DNA of 64,000 bases from Hespellia sp. (GCA_028694105.1 JAQUUC010000001.1:62001-126000), one strand, 5' to 3'; positions 7,876 to 19,857 are shown, numbered from the stretch's first letter. Notes: generated by a model not told the origin, from the sequence alone. A program made the numbers and translations.

Positions 7876-8937
7876 TTAATCCTGATCCAGTTTCATGTCT
7901 CCCGGCTTGATAAAACCATGCTTTCTCATGAATTCAGAAATCAGAAGTGCCAGAACTGCCGGAAGAATAATCTGAATCACAAGCATCTTAAGCATGACCA
8001 CAGCACCTGCCTCTGTCTGGATCATCGTCTGCCATGTCATGATCTGTCCAACCAGACCTGCAGTTCCCATACCGGAGCCGGTTGCATTGCTCGTCATGTG
8101 AAGCAGCATCGTTCCGACCGGTCCCAACACCGCACTGGAGAGGATCGCCGGAAGCCAGATGACCGGTTTTCGCACAATATTCGGCACCTGAAGCATAGAT
8201 GTTCCGATTCCCTGTGCTATCAGTCCGCCGATTTTATTTTCTCTATAACTTGCAACTGCAAATCCCACCATGTTACAGCAGCATCCAATCGTTGCCGCTC
8301 CCGCTGCAAGGCCGGAGAGGTTCAGTACAATACCGATTGCAGCTGAACTGATCGGCAGTGTCAGGAACATTCCCATCAGGACTGAGACTACAATTCCCAT
8401 CACAAACGGCTGCTGCTCGGTTCCCCAGTTGATCAGGGAGCCCAGCCATGTCATAAATCCGGAAATCGGCGGTCCGAGAATCAGACCTACTGCCGCGCCG
8501 GAACCAATGGCGATAATCGGTGTGACCAGAATATCAACTTTTGTCTTCCCGGATACCAGTCTTCCGATTTCAATCGCAACAAACGACGCAATAAATGCGC
8601 CCAGAGGTTCTCCCGGGCCTGCAAATATCATCTCTCCGCCTGCGCCGATCACCGTCCCTGCGAGGATTTTACCCGCAAATGCGCCGACCATTCCTGCCGT
8701 TGCTGCCGATACCACTACGAGCTGGCCTGCATTATATTTTTTCGCAACACCGACACCGATACCTGCACCGGTCATCGCCGCAGCAACCTTACCGATTACA
8801 TAAATTAAATTTCCCCAGTCGCCACCCACAAAGGTACCAATCTGCTGGATAATCGTTCCAATAATTAAAGTCGCAAACAGGCCGTGTGCCATACCACTTA
8901 ATCCATCAATGAATATGTGGTCTAAAATCTTTTTCAT
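7876..8937 (-). CDS. PfoR-like PTS EIIC family membrane protein
   Basis: This 353-residue membrane protein matches the PTS EIIC-like family that includes clostridial PfoR. The N-terminal stretch (DGLSGMAHGLFATLIIGTIIQQIG) is typical, followed by about nine hydrophobic segments rich in Gly and Ala. Other family-like stretches are GPPISGFMTWLGSLINW and CCCNMVGFAVASYRENKIGGLIAQG. No EIIA or EIIB domain is fused and none lies beside it, so any transported sugar is unknown. PfoR was named as a regulator of perfringolysin O, but the function of the wider family as a transporter or sensor is unsettled. It is a single-gene unit on the minus strand, divergent from the kinase-like gene at 9107. Confidence 0.82.
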   Translation of the reverse strand: MKKILDHIFIDGLSGMAHGLFATLIIGTIIQQIGTFVGGDWGNLIYVIGKVAAAMTGAGIGVGVAKKYNAGQLVVVSAATAGMVGAFAGKILAGTVIGAGGEMIFAGPGEPLGAFIASFVAIEIGRLVSGKTKVDILVTPIIAIGSGAAVGLILGPPISGFMTWLGSLINWGTEQQPFVMGIVVSVLMGMFLTLPISSAAIGIVLNLSGLAAGAATIGCCCNMVGFAVASYRENKIGGLIAQGIGTSMLQVPNIVRKPVIWLPAILSSAVLGPVGTMLLHMTSNATGSGMGTAGLVGQIMTWQTMIQTEAGAVVMLKMLVIQIILPAVLALLISEFMRKHGFIKPGDMKLDQD

Positions 8938-9026
8938 ATGAATATCTCCTCTTTTATCAATGTGTATACAACTGTCTTGTCATGCGAAAAAGTGTACCAT
9001 AATTTCTGTTTAAAAGCAATGTCAAC

Positions 9027-9055
9027 TTGTGAAATCTCCAAACTAATGTTATACT
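9027..9055 (+). promoter_or_regulatory. Promoter for the cytidylate-kinase-like gene
   Basis: TTGTGA (9027-9032), 17-bp spacer, TATACT (9050-9055), about 50 bp before the start codon. A GAAGGAGG-type site precedes the ATG. Confidence 0.55.
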
Positions 9056-9106
9056 ATAAATCACAGAAACATCTGTTTCACTTGTAGATACGAAGGAGGA
9101 CATGTT

Positions 9107-9592
9107 ATGAGATTAGTAATTACCATGAGCCGTCGTTTTGGTACCGGCGCAAGCATTATCGCAAAAGAACTGTCAGAGCGACTTCAGATTCCTGTTTATG
9201 ATAAAGATTTTATTCACAATGAACAACTCGAGAAGAACTACGATGACGAAGCTGCCACAGTGAAAGAGCTTGCCAAACAGCCATGTATCATCATTGGCCG
9301 CTGTGCGTCCGATATTTTGAAAAATCAGATGAATGTGCTCAATATTTATGTATATGCAGACAAAGAAGACCGTATTCAGCGTATCATGAAGACACATACA
9401 CTTTCTTACGAAGATGCGAAAGCACTTGTCGAGACTACCGACCAGCAGCGCGCAGACTATTACCACAAAGAGACTGGCAAGATGTGGGGTGATGTCAATG
9501 ATTACCACATGATTCTGAACACCTCCGAGCTCGGTATTGATAACTGTGCCAATATCCTCATGCAGTATTTTGAGAAACTGGAATATATTTAA
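9107..9592 (+). CDS. Cytidylate kinase-like family protein
   Basis: This 161-residue protein resembles the cytidylate kinase-like family of short nucleoside-monophosphate-kinase folds. It has an N-terminal MSRRFGTGASIIAKELSERLQIPVYDKDF, which fits the family's SR-x-x-G-x-G start, and a central CIIIGRCASDIL pattern. The P-loop reads GTGASI and lacks the Lys of a standard Walker A, so catalysis is uncertain. It is about 40 residues shorter than usual relatives (around 200 aa), mainly between the first helix pair and the central strand. It stands alone between its own promoter and a strong terminator. A phosphotransferase or nucleotide-binding role is likely, but the substrate is unknown. Confidence 0.75.
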   Translation: MRLVITMSRRFGTGASIIAKELSERLQIPVYDKDFIHNEQLEKNYDDEAATVKELAKQPCIIIGRCASDILKNQMNVLNIYVYADKEDRIQRIMKTHTLSYEDAKALVETTDQQRADYYHKETGKMWGDVNDYHMILNTSELGIDNCANILMQYFEKLEYI

Positions 9593-9616
9593 ACTGCTCA
9601 CAGACTGGCAGCAAGA

Positions 9617-9666
9617 TTAAAAAAGCGTATCCGATTCCACACTCTGGCATCGGATACGCTTTTCTT
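9617..9666. terminator. Bidirectional intrinsic terminator
   Basis: Perfect 15-bp arms AAAAGCGTATCCGAT (9621-9635) and ATCGGATACGCTTTT (9649-9663). It has A/T runs on both sides, between two converging genes. Confidence 0.88.
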
Positions 9667-9669
9667 AAG

Positions 9670-11613
9670 TTATGTTCTGATTTTATGCTGCTTTCTGACT
9701 TTCTTCACCACTTTACATATCACAACAGTCACAAGTATGACCACCAGCACTATTACCGCCAAAATGCCAGCAAACATTGCCACATATTTGTTCGGATGTG
9801 AGAATCTGCTCGTAAAGTCTGTGCTCTCATCAACCACCTTCCGGCCCTCCGCTGCGCTGTACTTTTGAGGAATCTGCGGAAGTCCCTCTGCATTTTTTTC
9901 AAATGACTGCATGTACGCGGCAATCGCCTGCCATGCTTTCACTTCTTTTCCCTCGTGATATACAATCGCTGTATCGAAATCCTCGATTACATTTCCTTCT
10001 GCATCCTTCGGCTGGATCTGGAGCAGTCCTGCACTTTTATCGGAAATAGAACCGATCAGCTGTCCGGAATAGTAGTCAAACACAACACGGTATAATTTAT
10101 CATCTTCTATCTCCGTGCGCTCACCATCGTCATCCGTCAGATAACAGTCTGTGAGTCTGTTCAATATAATGCGGTTCGGGTTATACGTGAAATTCATCCC
10201 GCTCAGATAAAGACGTGCCGAGGGCATTATATCTGATATGGATGCATCAAATTCTGCAGCTGTCCTGAGTTCTTCGCCGGTTAAATATGCACTGATCAGC
10301 GGATATCCTACCACCCGGTCTGGTCCGATTCCAAGGGAAAATGAATTAAAGACCGAATCTACGGTGATATTTCCGACTGCATACGTTTCGCGGATCACTC
10401 CGCTTGGAATAACAGCCACATCAACCGGATGCTTATCCCCGTCATCTAATGTCTCCACCCCATATGCAAATCCGTCCGCCATCACACTGCCAAGTGTCTG
10501 CTCCGTGTGTTCCTCGTATACGGTATTCACATCTGCAAACTCATACACATTCTGCGCCAGAACCTGCTCCTTGGTGTATCCGAACTGCGCCAGATAATCA
10601 CGGTCCACGTTGGCTCCAAATTCTTGTATCTTCTCGCTGGTATCGCTGTCTAAGGCAGTCTCATCCGTAATAGGAATTAACTCATAATCCGTAACCGCCC
10701 ACCGTCCGTCTTCCCCCTGTTCCATGGAAAGGCTTCCAAGATTCTTTCCGTATTCTCCGCAGGACACAATCGAGGTATCTCCGGCAATTTCCGGCTCCTC
10801 TAATAACGAATGTGTATGTCCGCTGATAATCAGGTCGATCTCCGGAACCGCTTCTGCAAGTTTTAAATCTTCTGATTTTTTCGGTTCCTCGTCTGTTCCG
10901 CTGTGTGACAGACAGACAATCATATCGACCTCTTCGTTCTCTTGGATTTCTTTGACCGTCTGCTTTGCACCAGCAACCGGATCCAGAAATGTCAGTTCGC
11001 AGGTCGGTGAACAGGCAAGTGCATCCATCCCGAAAATGCCCATAACTGCAACCTTTACATCGCCTTTTTCAACCACGGTATAATCCTTGAGACCATAATC
11101 CTCAAATGCCTGTTTCACCAGCTTTGCGCCGTCACTTACCGACTGTTCCCAGTCAATATTGCTGATGACAAAGGAGGGAAGTCTGTCACCGCTCTCCAGT
11201 GCTGCGTGAAGCATATTGCTCAATCCTTCCGAGCGGTAATCAAACTCATGATTTCCAATCGTCACTGCATCATATCCCATATATCCAAGCATGCGAAGCT
11301 CCGCTGCATCCGTCTCATAAAGAGTCTGATAAAGCGTACCCATTGAGAAATCACCGCCATCCACTAATAAGGTGTCGGGATTACTGCTTCTCTGTTCTTT
11401 TATTAAGGTATTTATTCTGGCAAGACCGCCAGCCTCCACACTCTCCCCGTCGATCACGGTCGTATATGGATCCAGATGTGAATGAAGATCATGCGTAAAC
11501 ATCACCTCCAAGGTCTTTCCATCTTCTTTTGCAAATGCAGCCGTGCCAAACAGCATAACAAACATTAACACGGTCACAAAAGCGCGAATACTGCTTTTTC
11601 TTATTTTTCTCAT
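9670..11613 (-). CDS. Cell-surface bifunctional 5'-nucleotidase/metallophosphoesterase (UshA family)
   Basis: This 647-residue exported enzyme hydrolyses nucleotides or sugar nucleotides outside the cell. A signal peptide with basic N-terminus and hydrophobic core ends near AFAKED (residue about 28). The metallophosphoesterase motifs follow: THDLHSHLDP, VDGGDFSMGT, GNHEFDY, CLSHSG and SGHTHS, supplying the two-metal site. The C-terminal substrate-binding domain includes PDRVVGYPL and SGMNFTYNPN. A single hydrophobic segment near residues 610-635, followed by Lys/Arg residues, anchors it to the membrane. There is no LPXTG motif. It stands alone, opposite the 87-residue gene. Substrate specificity cannot be read from the sequence. 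Confidence 0.92.
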   Translation of the reverse strand: MRKIRKSSIRAFVTVLMFVMLFGTAAFAKEDGKTLEVMFTHDLHSHLDPYTTVIDGESVEAGGLARINTLIKEQRSSNPDTLLVDGGDFSMGTLYQTLYETDAAELRMLGYMGYDAVTIGNHEFDYRSEGLSNMLHAALESGDRLPSFVISNIDWEQSVSDGAKLVKQAFEDYGLKDYTVVEKGDVKVAVMGIFGMDALACSPTCELTFLDPVAGAKQTVKEIQENEEVDMIVCLSHSGTDEEPKKSEDLKLAEAVPEIDLIISGHTHSLLEEPEIAGDTSIVSCGEYGKNLGSLSMEQGEDGRWAVTDYELIPITDETALDSDTSEKIQEFGANVDRDYLAQFGYTKEQVLAQNVYEFADVNTVYEEHTEQTLGSVMADGFAYGVETLDDGDKHPVDVAVIPSGVIRETYAVGNITVDSVFNSFSLGIGPDRVVGYPLISAYLTGEELRTAAEFDASISDIMPSARLYLSGMNFTYNPNRIILNRLTDCYLTDDDGERTEIEDDKLYRVVFDYYSGQLIGSISDKSAGLLQIQPKDAEGNVIEDFDTAIVYHEGKEVKAWQAIAAYMQSFEKNAEGLPQIPQKYSAAEGRKVVDESTDFTSRFSHPNKYVAMFAGILAVIVLVVILVTVVICKVVKKVRKQHKIRT

Positions 11614-11719
11614 GGTATACCAGCCTTTTACATGTTCTTAACATCATTTTAACTTAGATTTAACAAAACAACAACCGTATTTTTATTTCGTTGAGAAGTT
11701 TCCAGAAAAACATCTGCAC

Positions 11720-11748
11720 TTGCTTTTTTTGCTCCTCACATGTATAAT
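11720..11748 (+). promoter_or_regulatory. Promoter for the 87-residue gene
   Basis: TTGCTT (11720-11725), 17-bp spacer, TATAAT (11743-11748). The start codon at 11803 has an AGGAG site. Confidence 0.6.
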
Positions 11749-11802
11749 CTAACTCACCGACGATACTTCCAAAGAAAATATTTAGATTAGGAGTGAATAG
11801 AG

Positions 11803-12066
11803 ATGTTCCGACTATGGGCAAAAGAAATACGTGACAACCATTTATTACGTGATACCGTGATATGTGATGAGACAGATGATACACGTACACATAAGATTTT
11901 TAACGCACTGGACGCTGTATGTTATGAATTTGATTTGGAGAAACCGATCTGGCTGGATTCGAACATCAACGAATTTAAGCGTCATTCCAAGGCAAACTTT
12001 TATCAGGACAGTTTTATTGAACAGATTGATTTCGACTATCTTCAGATTCAGATTATCGAAGAATAG
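11803..12066 (+). CDS. Small conserved hypothetical protein (87 aa)
   Basis: This is a short acidic soluble protein with no recognised domain, signal peptide or membrane segment. It ends in DFDYLQIQIIEE and contains DDTRTHKIFNALDAVCYEFDL in the middle. It looks like a real gene: it has a consensus -10 promoter, a good ribosome binding site (TTAGGAGTGAATAGAG before ATG) and a long perfect-looking terminator directly after it. It is convergent with rpoC and shares its terminator. I cannot assign a function. Confidence 0.75.
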   Translation: MFRLWAKEIRDNHLLRDTVICDETDDTRTHKIFNALDAVCYEFDLEKPIWLDSNINEFKRHSKANFYQDSFIEQIDFDYLQIQIIEE

Positions 12067-12071
12067 CGCAC

Positions 12072-12127
12072 AAAAACAGCTGCCACACATCTGATGATTT
12101 TCATCCGTCTGTGTGACAGCTGTTTTT
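12072..12127. terminator. Bidirectional terminator between the 87-residue gene and rpoC
   Basis: Long stem: AAAAACAGCTG (12072-12082) pairs with CAGCTGTTTTT (12117-12127), with CACACA/TGTGTG and GATG/CATC pairing inside. Poly-A and poly-T lie at the two ends. Confidence 0.88.
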
Positions 12128-12135
12128 ATCTTGTC

Positions 12136-15100
12136 TTATTCTTCTGTAGTCTCTACAAATTCAATATCCTCAACTGTATCGTCCACATCTTCTACTACTT
12201 CAATCTCTTCGTCAAATTCAAACTCATCGTCAAAATCAACCGTATCGCCTAATAACAATTCATTATCAAGTCTTACATCACGGTATTTCTTCATACCAGT
12301 TCCGGCTGGAATCGGCTTACCGATGATTACGTTCTCTTTCAGACCAACTAAGTGATCGACCTTACCTCTGATAGCGGCATCGGTCAGTACCTTTGTTGTC
12401 TCTTGGAAGGAGGCAGCTGAAAGGAAGGAATCTGTTGCAAGCGATGCTTTTGTGATACCAAGCATGATCTGCTCACCTGTCGCTGGCTCTTTGCCCTCTG
12501 CAAGCAGCTGCTTATTCGCGCCCTCCATCTCAAGTACATCTACCATCGTTCCCGGTAAGAATTCGCTGTCTCCGCTCTCTTCCACACGCAGTTTCTTGAG
12601 CATCTGACGCACGATCACCTCGATATGCTTATCGTTGATATCTACACCCTGAAGACGGTATACACGCTGTACTTCCTGAATCATGTAATCCTGCACGGCA
12701 CGAAGTCCCTTAATCTTAAGGATATCATGCGGGTTAGCACTACCTTCTGTCAATGGATCTCCGGCCTCTAATTCCTGTCCGTCAAGAATTTTAATTCTTG
12801 AACCGTAAGGGATTAAGTATGCTTTTGATTCTCCAGTTTCGCTGTTATTAACAATTACTTCACGCTTCTTCTTCGTATCACTGATGGTAGCAGTTCCGCC
12901 GAACTCTGTAATAATTGCAAGTCCTTTTGGCTTTCTTGCCTCAAAAAGCTCCTCGACACGAGGAAGACCCTGAGTGATATCGTCACCGGCTACACCACCG
13001 GTATGGAAGGTTCTCATCGTAAGCTGTGTACCCGGTTCACCGATCGACTGAGCGGCAATAATACCAACAGCCTCGCCGACCTGAACTGCTTCACCGGTTG
13101 CCATGTTCGCACCATAACACTTCGAGCATACACCGTTGCGGCATTTACAGGTTAAGATGGTACGGATCTTCACTTCATCAATCTCACCGCCCTGTGCATT
13201 GACGCCCTTTTTCATGACACGTTCTGCACGTCTTGGTGTAATCATATGATTCTTCTTAACAATGACATTTCCTTCTTTATCTTTGATATCTTCACAAGAG
13301 AAACGTCCTGTAATACGTTCCTGAAGACTTTCAATCTCTTCATTTCCTTCCATGAATGCTTTTACATACATTCCGGAAATCTCTTCGCCTTCCGGTGTAC
13401 AGTCTGTATCATAAATGATCAGCTGCTGAGATACATCTACCAGACGGCGGGTCAGGTAACCTGAATCGGCTGTACGAAGGGCTGTATCGGAAAGACCTTT
13501 ACGGGCACCATGTGCAGACATGAAATACTCCAATACGTCAAGACCTTCACGGAAGTTTGACTTGATTGGGAGCTCGATGGTACGACCGGTTGTATCGGCC
13601 ATAAGTCCACGCATACCTGCAAGCTGTTTGATCTGTTTGTCAGATCCACGGGCTCCGGAATCGGCCATCATGAAGATGTTGTTGTATTCATCAAGACCTG
13701 TAAGCAGTGCTTCTGTCAGCTTGTCATCGGTCTCTTTCCATGTCTCAACAACTTCTTTGTAACGCTCTTCTTCTGTGATCAGACCACGTTTGTAGTTCTT
13801 TGTAATCAAATCTACTGTATTCTGAGCTTCTGCGATCATCTCAGGTTTCTGAGGCGGTACAGTCATATCGGAAATGGATACGGTCATTGCTGCTTTTGTT
13901 GAGTATTTGTATCCAATTGCTTTGATATTGTCAAGCACTTCCGCTGTCGTTGTTGCTCCATGTGTATTGATAACTTTTTCAAGGATCTGTTTTGCCTGTT
14001 TCTTTCCTACATGGAAATCAACTTCAAGTGCAAGATCGTTCTCCGGATTGCTGCGGTCAACAAAACCTAAATCCTGAGGAATAATCTCATTGAACAGAAA
14101 ACGTCCTACGGTCGAGTTTACATTTCCGACCTTAACAGTTCCATCCGGCATCGTCTTTGTCACACGGACTGTCACTCTCGAATGAAGGGTAACTGCCTGA
14201 TTCTCATATGCCAGAATTGCTTCATTCAGATTCTTAAAGAACTTGCCTTCGCCTACTGCTCCCGGTCTTTCCTGCGTCAGGTAGTAGATACCAAGAACCA
14301 TATCCTGCGAAGGAACGGCTACCGGACCACCATCCGACGGCTTCAGTAAGTTGTTCGGTGATAACAGTAAGAAACGGCACTCTGCCTGCGCTTCCACTGA
14401 AAGAGGAAGATGCACGGCCATCTGGTCACCATCAAAATCGGCATTGTAAGCAGTACATACCAGTGGATGCAGCTTAATCGCCTTACCTTCTACAAGGATT
14501 GGCTCAAATGCCTGAATACCTAATCTATGAAGAGTAGGTGCTCGGTTCAGCATAACCGGATGCTCTTTGATGACGCCTTCAAGAACGTCCCATACTTCAG
14601 ATTGAAGTCTCTCAACCATCTTCTTTGCATTCTTAATGTTATGCGCAGTACCGTCTGCTACTAATTCTTTCATAACAAATGGTTTAAATAACTCAATTGC
14701 CATCTCTTTTGGAAGACCGCACTGATAAATCTTAAGCTCCGGTCCTACAACGATTACGGAACGTCCTGAATAGTCAACACGTTTACCAAGAAGATTCTGT
14801 CTGAAACGTCCTGATTTACCCTTGAGCATGTCAGATAATGATTTTAATGCTCTGTTACCCGGTCCTGTAACCGGACGTCCGCGACGGCCGTTATCGATCA
14901 ATGCATCAACTGCTTCCTGAAGCATTCTCTTCTCATTACGAACGATGATATCGGGTGCTCCAAGCTCTAACAGTCTCTTCAGACGGTTGTTGCGGTTGAT
15001 AATTCTTCTATATAAATCATTTAAATCTGATGTTGCAAAACGTCCGCCATCAAGCTGAACCATCGGACGTAAATCCGGTGGGATAACCGGAATTGCAGTC

Positions 15101-15804
15101 ATGATCATCCACTCTGGTTTGTTGCCGGATTCTTTGAACGCTTCTACAACTTCCAGACGTTTTACGATTCTGGTACGTTTCTGTCCTGATGAGTTCTCAA
15201 GATCTGCCTGAAGCTGTACATATTCCTTATCCAGATCAATATTCTCAAGAAGCTCTTTGATTGACTCAGCGCCCATACCTACACGGAATGCGCCTCCCCA
15301 TTTTTCTCTTGCTTCCTGATATTCAGCCTCTGAAAGGATCTGTTTGTACATCAGGTCTGTCTCACCTTTGTCTAAGACAATATAAGACGCAAAGTACAGT
15401 ACTCTCTCCAGTGTCTTTGGTGAAATATCAAGAATCAGTCCCATACGGCTTGGGATTCCCTTGAAGTACCAGATATGTGAAACCGGAGCCGCAAGAGCGA
15501 TATGTCCCATACGTTCACGGCGGACAGAAGCCTTTGTTACCTCAACTCCACATCGGTCACATACAACGCCTTTATAACGAATCTTTTTATATTTACCACA
15601 GTGACACTCCCAGTCTTTACTTGGTCCGAAAATCTTCTCACAGAAAAGGCCATCCTTTTCCGGTTTTAAAGTACGGTAATTGATTGTCTCTGGTTTTGTT
15701 ACTTCTCCCTTTGACCACTCCAAGATTTTCTCTGGTGAAGCCAGGCCAATTTTAATTGCGTCAAAAGTCAATGGTTTGTACTGTTGTTCATTTGTTGCTG
15801 GCAT
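12136..15804 (-). CDS. rpoC: DNA-directed RNA polymerase subunit beta'
   Basis: This is the full-length catalytic beta' subunit (1222 aa), forming the RNA polymerase active site with RpoB. The N-terminal zinc site is seen as [22 protein letters not shown] (about residues 69-90). The catalytic magnesium loop is [12 protein letters not shown]. The trigger-loop region follows MRTFHTGG. The second zinc site is [14 protein letters not shown]. The length suits a clostridial RpoC without the large insertions of proteobacterial enzymes. The C-terminus ends in a very acidic tail of Asp/Glu/Val. It follows rpoB by 15 bp in one operon, with a strong shared terminator after it. Confidence 0.98.
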   Translation of the reverse strand: MPATNEQQYKPLTFDAIKIGLASPEKILEWSKGEVTKPETINYRTLKPEKDGLFCEKIFGPSKDWECHCGKYKKIRYKGVVCDRCGVEVTKASVRRERMGHIALAAPVSHIWYFKGIPSRMGLILDISPKTLERVLYFASYIVLDKGETDLMYKQILSEAEYQEAREKWGGAFRVGMGAESIKELLENIDLDKEYVQLQADLENSSGQKRTRIVKRLEVVEAFKESGNKPEWMIMTAIPVIPPDLRPMVQLDGGRFATSDLNDLYRRIINRNNRLKRLLELGAPDIIVRNEKRMLQEAVDALIDNGRRGRPVTGPGNRALKSLSDMLKGKSGRFRQNLLGKRVDYSGRSVIVVGPELKIYQCGLPKEMAIELFKPFVMKELVADGTAHNIKNAKKMVERLQSEVWDVLEGVIKEHPVMLNRAPTLHRLGIQAFEPILVEGKAIKLHPLVCTAYNADFDGDQMAVHLPLSVEAQAECRFLLLSPNNLLKPSDGGPVAVPSQDMVLGIYYLTQERPGAVGEGKFFKNLNEAILAYENQAVTLHSRVTVRVTKTMPDGTVKVGNVNSTVGRFLFNEIIPQDLGFVDRSNPENDLALEVDFHVGKKQAKQILEKVINTHGATTTAEVLDNIKAIGYKYSTKAAMTVSISDMTVPPQKPEMIAEAQNTVDLITKNYKRGLITEEERYKEVVETWKETDDKLTEALLTGLDEYNNIFMMADSGARGSDKQIKQLAGMRGLMADTTGRTIELPIKSNFREGLDVLEYFMSAHGARKGLSDTALRTADSGYLTRRLVDVSQQLIIYDTDCTPEGEEISGMYVKAFMEGNEEIESLQERITGRFSCEDIKDKEGNVIVKKNHMITPRRAERVMKKGVNAQGGEIDEVKIRTILTCKCRNGVCSKCYGANMATGEAVQVGEAVGIIAAQSIGEPGTQLTMRTFHTGGVAGDDITQGLPRVEELFEARKPKGLAIITEFGGTATISDTKKKREVIVNNSETGESKAYLIPYGSRIKILDGQELEAGDPLTEGSANPHDILKIKGLRAVQDYMIQEVQRVYRLQGVDINDKHIEVIVRQMLKKLRVEESGDSEFLPGTMVDVLEMEGANKQLLAEGKEPATGEQIMLGITKASLATDSFLSAASFQETTKVLTDAAIRGKVDHLVGLKENVIIGKPIPAGTGMKKYRDVRLDNELLLGDTVDFDDEFEFDEEIEVVEDVDDTVEDIEFVETTEE

Positions 15805-15819
15805 ATTAAAAGGCTCCTC

Positions 15820-18800
15820 CTATTCTTCATCTAAAACTTCTTCAAATTCAATAGTTACATCATCGTCTGCTGCTTCTTCTTCAAGCGCAACGAATCCTTT
15901 TTCTTCATCTACTTCCTGTGCTGTGAATCCATGATCCTTGAATTCATTCACATCATCATTGCGGAACTTTCTGTCTCCCTCGATGATGGAACGCATATCC
16001 GTCTCGCCATAGTCAACACTTTCCATAATCTCTACTTCATTTCCGTCATCCTTAAGGACTTTGATATCCAGTCCAAGTGACTGCAATTCCTTAAGAAGTA
16101 CCTTGAAGGACTCTGGAATACCCGGCTCAGGAATATTCTCGCCTTTAATGATTGCCTCATATGTCTTCACACGGCCAACAACATCATCGGATTTGACTGT
16201 CAGGATCTCCTGCAGCGTATATGATGCACCGTAAGCTTCAAGTGCCCATACCTCCATCTCTCCGAATCTCTGTCCACCGAACTGCGCTTTACCACCTAAC
16301 GGCTGCTGCGTAACCAGTGAGTAAGGACCCGTAGAACGTGCATGGATCTTATCATCTACCAGATGATGGAGCTTGAGATAATGCATGTGTCCAATTGTAA
16401 CCGGACCGTCAAAGAACTCACCTGTACGGCCGTCACGAAGACGAACCTTACCATCTCTTGAGAGTGGAACGCCCTTCCATAATTTTCTGTGCTCTCTGTT
16501 CTCTGACAGATAGTCCATTACTTCCGGAAGCAGTTCTTCTTTGTGCTTCTTTTCAAATTCTTCCCATTCTAAGTTGACGTAATCATTTGCAAGATCAAGA
16601 GTATCCATAATGTCAATCTCGTTTGCTCCGTCAAAGACTGGTGTGGAAATGTTGAATCCCAATGCTTTTGATGCAAGAGATAAATGAATCTCAAGTACCT
16701 GTCCGATATTCATACGTGAAGGTACACCCAGTGGATTCAGTACGATATCCAGTGGACGTCCGTTTGGAAGATACGGCATATCCTCTACTGGAAGCACACG
16801 GGAAACGACACCCTTGTTACCATGACGGCCGGCCATCTTATCACCGACAGAAATCTTTCTCTTCTGTGCAATGTAGATACGAACTGACTGGTTAACTCCG
16901 GGAGACAGCTCATCTCCGTTCTCTCTTGTAAATACTTTTGCATCGACAACGATACCATATTCACCGTGAGGTACTTTCAGTGATGTATCACGAACCTCGC
17001 GGGCTTTTTCTCCAAAGATTGCGCGGAGAAGTCTCTCTTCTGCTGTCAGCTCTGTCTCTCCCTTCGGAGTTACTTTACCGACAAGAATATCTCCGGCACG
17101 AACCTCAGCACCGATACGAATGATACCTCTCTCGTCAAGATCTTTGAGTGCATCATCGCCGACACCCGGAATATCACGTGTGATCTCCTCTGGTCCAAGC
17201 TTTGTATCACGGGCTTCTGCCTCGTATTCTTCAATATGAACCGATGTGTATACATCGTCCTGTACAAGTCTTTCGCTTAATAATACCGCATCCTCGTAGT
17301 TGTAACCTTCCCATGTCATGAAACCGATCAGTGGGTTCTTACCAAGAGCAATCTCACCATTTGCTGTAGAAGGACCGTCAGCAATAACCTGCCCCGCCTC
17401 CACACGCTCGCCTTTATCAACGATTGGTCTCTGGTTGTAACAGTTGCTCTGGTTACTGCGCATGAATTTAGTTAATTTATAATTTTTCTTTGTTCCATCG
17501 TCATGTTTGACTGTAATATCTGTTGATGTAGAACGTTCAATCACACCTGCCTGCTCGGTGACAATACATACACCGGAATCGACTGCTGCTTTCGTCTCCA
17601 TACCGGTACCAACAACAGGCGCTTCTGTTGTCAGAAGTGGAACGGCCTGACGCTGCATGTTGGATCCCATGAGGGCACGGTTGGCATCATCATTTTCCAG
17701 GAACGGAATGAGTGCTGTCGCTACAGAGAATACCATCTTAGGTGATACGTCCATGTAATCGAATCTACTCTTCTCATATTCCTGAGTCTCTTCGCGATAA
17801 CGACCTGATACATTCTTATGAACGAAGTGTCCGTCCTCGTCCAATGGCTCATTGGCCTGTGCTACGTGGTAATTATCTTCTTCGTCAGCTGTCATATAAA
17901 CAACTTCATCTGTAACGATCGGATTCTCTGCATCTGTCTTATCAATCTTGCGGTAAGGCGCTTCAATGAATCCATATTCATTGATTCTCGCATAAGTTGC
18001 AAGAGAGTTGATCAGACCGATGTTCGGACCTTCAGGCGTCTCGATTGGGCACATTCTTCCATAATGAGAGTAATGTACATCTCGAACCTCAAATCCGGCT
18101 CTGTCTCGTGAAAGACCACCCGGACCAAGGGCAGATAAACGTCTCTTATGGGTCAGCTCACCAAGCGGGTTGTTCTGATCCATGAACTGTGACAGCTGTG
18201 AAGAACCAAAGAATTCTTTCACTGCAGCTGTTACCGGTTTGATATTGATTAAGGACTGTGGAGAAATCGTCTCCTGATCCTGTGTTGTCATTCTCTCACG
18301 AACCACTCTCTCTAATCTGGAAAGACCGATTCTGTACTGGTTCTGTAACAACTCACCAACCGCGCGGATACGTCTGTTACCCAAATGGTCGATATCATCG
18401 TCATTACCCATGCCATATTCAAGATGCATGTTATAGTTAATAGAAGCTAAAATGTCTTCCTTTGTAATATGCTTCGGAATCAGGTCGGAAAGATCACGGC
18501 GAATTAAATCCTTCAGCTCGTCGATATCACCTGCCGATTCTTCTAATAATCCCTCTAAGACAGGGTAGTATACGAGCTCCGTAACCCCTACTTCTTCCGG
18601 ATCAATATCAACGATTGCACGGAGATCCACCATCATGCTTGATAACACTTTGATATTGCGTTCCGCCTCTTCGCTTTCTATCCATACAAATGAAGCAGCT
18701 GCATTCTGAATCTCATCAGCGACTGCGCGAGTAACTACGGTTCCTTTTTCAGCAACCACTTTTCCTGTCAATGGGCTCGTAACATCCTCTGCAAGTACAT

Positions 18801-19674
18801 GTCCTGCAATACGGTTCTTAAGAGCGAGCTTTTTGTTGAATTTATAACGACCTACTTTGGCAAGATCATATCTTCTTGCATCAAAGAACATACTTGTAAT
18901 AAGACTCTCCGCACTGTCCACTGCGAGAGGCTCGCCCGGACGAATCTTTTTGTATAACTCTAATAAACCTTCCTGATAACTCTCGGCTGTATCTTTGCCA
19001 AAGCTTGCAAGGATCTTAGGTTCTTCTCCAAATAATTCGAGAATCTCTGCGTTCGTGCCGACTCCAAGTGCACGGATGAGCACGGTAATCGGTACCTTTC
19101 TTGTTCTGTCTACACGTACATAAAAAACGTCATTGGAATCTGTTTCGTACTCCAGCCATGCTCCACGGTTCGGGATAACAGTTGCTGAATACAGTTCTTT
19201 TCCTATCTTATCATGTGCAATACCATAATAGATACCAGGGGAACGAACTAACTGACTTACGATAACACGTTCAGCACCGTTGATTACAAATGTTCCGGTA
19301 GCTGTCATTATAGGAAGATCTCCCATAAAAATCTCGTGTTCGTTAATCTCATCATTTTCCTTATTGTAAAGACGCACTTTTACTTTCATCGGTGCAGCAT
19401 AAGTTGTATCTCTCTCTTTACACTCCTCGATGGTGTACTTTACGTCATCCTCGCACAGCTTAAAATCAACAAATTCCAGACTCAGGTGACCACTGTAATC
19501 AGCAATCGGAGAAATATCTGCAAATACTTCTTTTAATCCTTCATCCAGAAACCACTGATAGGAATCCTTCTGAACCTCAATTAAATTCGGCATTTCCAAT
19601 ACTTCTTTTTGTCTGGAATAGCTCATGCGTGAACTTTTTCCGTTTTTGATGGGACGAATTCTGTTTTTCTCCAT
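15820..19674 (-). CDS. rpoB: DNA-directed RNA polymerase subunit beta
   Basis: This is the beta subunit, 1284 aa from the chosen start. The frame runs back to 19803, but the extra 43 codons are leader. The ATG at 19674 has GAGGAG about ten bases upstream and gives the normal clostridial N-terminus. The rifampicin-binding region is typical ([15 protein letters not shown], then [14 protein letters not shown]), with wild-type-looking residues. Other signatures are [27 protein letters not shown] and [25 protein letters not shown]. It ends in an acidic tail rich in Glu and Asp, like RpoC. It has its own strong promoter at 19809-19838, after the rplL terminator. Confidence 0.98.
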   Translation of the reverse strand: MEKNRIRPIKNGKSSRMSYSRQKEVLEMPNLIEVQKDSYQWFLDEGLKEVFADISPIADYSGHLSLEFVDFKLCEDDVKYTIEECKERDTTYAAPMKVKVRLYNKENDEINEHEIFMGDLPIMTATGTFVINGAERVIVSQLVRSPGIYYGIAHDKIGKELYSATVIPNRGAWLEYETDSNDVFYVRVDRTRKVPITVLIRALGVGTNAEILELFGEEPKILASFGKDTAESYQEGLLELYKKIRPGEPLAVDSAESLITSMFFDARRYDLAKVGRYKFNKKLALKNRIAGHVLAEDVTSPLTGKVVAEKGTVVTRAVADEIQNAAASFVWIESEEAERNIKVLSSMMVDLRAIVDIDPEEVGVTELVYYPVLEGLLEESAGDIDELKDLIRRDLSDLIPKHITKEDILASINYNMHLEYGMGNDDDIDHLGNRRIRAVGELLQNQYRIGLSRLERVVRERMTTQDQETISPQSLINIKPVTAAVKEFFGSSQLSQFMDQNNPLGELTHKRRLSALGPGGLSRDRAGFEVRDVHYSHYGRMCPIETPEGPNIGLINSLATYARINEYGFIEAPYRKIDKTDAENPIVTDEVVYMTADEEDNYHVAQANEPLDEDGHFVHKNVSGRYREETQEYEKSRFDYMDVSPKMVFSVATALIPFLENDDANRALMGSNMQRQAVPLLTTEAPVVGTGMETKAAVDSGVCIVTEQAGVIERSTSTDITVKHDDGTKKNYKLTKFMRSNQSNCYNQRPIVDKGERVEAGQVIADGPSTANGEIALGKNPLIGFMTWEGYNYEDAVLLSERLVQDDVYTSVHIEEYEAEARDTKLGPEEITRDIPGVGDDALKDLDERGIIRIGAEVRAGDILVGKVTPKGETELTAEERLLRAIFGEKAREVRDTSLKVPHGEYGIVVDAKVFTRENGDELSPGVNQSVRIYIAQKRKISVGDKMAGRHGNKGVVSRVLPVEDMPYLPNGRPLDIVLNPLGVPSRMNIGQVLEIHLSLASKALGFNISTPVFDGANEIDIMDTLDLANDYVNLEWEEFEKKHKEELLPEVMDYLSENREHRKLWKGVPLSRDGKVRLRDGRTGEFFDGPVTIGHMHYLKLHHLVDDKIHARSTGPYSLVTQQPLGGKAQFGGQRFGEMEVWALEAYGASYTLQEILTVKSDDVVGRVKTYEAIIKGENIPEPGIPESFKVLLKELQSLGLDIKVLKDDGNEVEIMESVDYGETDMRSIIEGDRKFRNDDVNEFKDHGFTAQEVDEEKGFVALEEEAADDDVTIEFEEVLDEE

Positions 19675-19808
19675 TGACGTTTCACTCCTCATATATTTTT
19701 TTGATGGGCGACAGGTGCCCGTAAAATGTTGCTGTTCATACGAAAAAACACTATGATATGTTTTCCATGCACTTTCGTGGCATACCTTTCCACAATAGTG
19801 CATCTTAT

Positions 19809-19838
19809 ACTATATCATAGTGTCATTTTGCTTGTCAA
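19809..19838 (-). promoter_or_regulatory. Strong promoter for rpoBC
   Basis: On the minus strand TTGACA (19833-19838), 18-bp spacer, TATAGT (19809-19814). It lies about 135 bp upstream of the rpoB start and just after the rplL terminator, so rpoBC can be expressed apart from rplJL. Confidence 0.7.
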
Positions 19839-19857
19839 CATATTTTTTTATATAATA

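Noticed and set aside
19675..19803. N-terminal extension of RpoB (43 codons)
   Set aside because: The extension runs through the leader almost to the promoter -10 box at 19809-19814 and does not match RpoB; the ATG at 19674 has a good ribosome binding site and the normal N-terminus.
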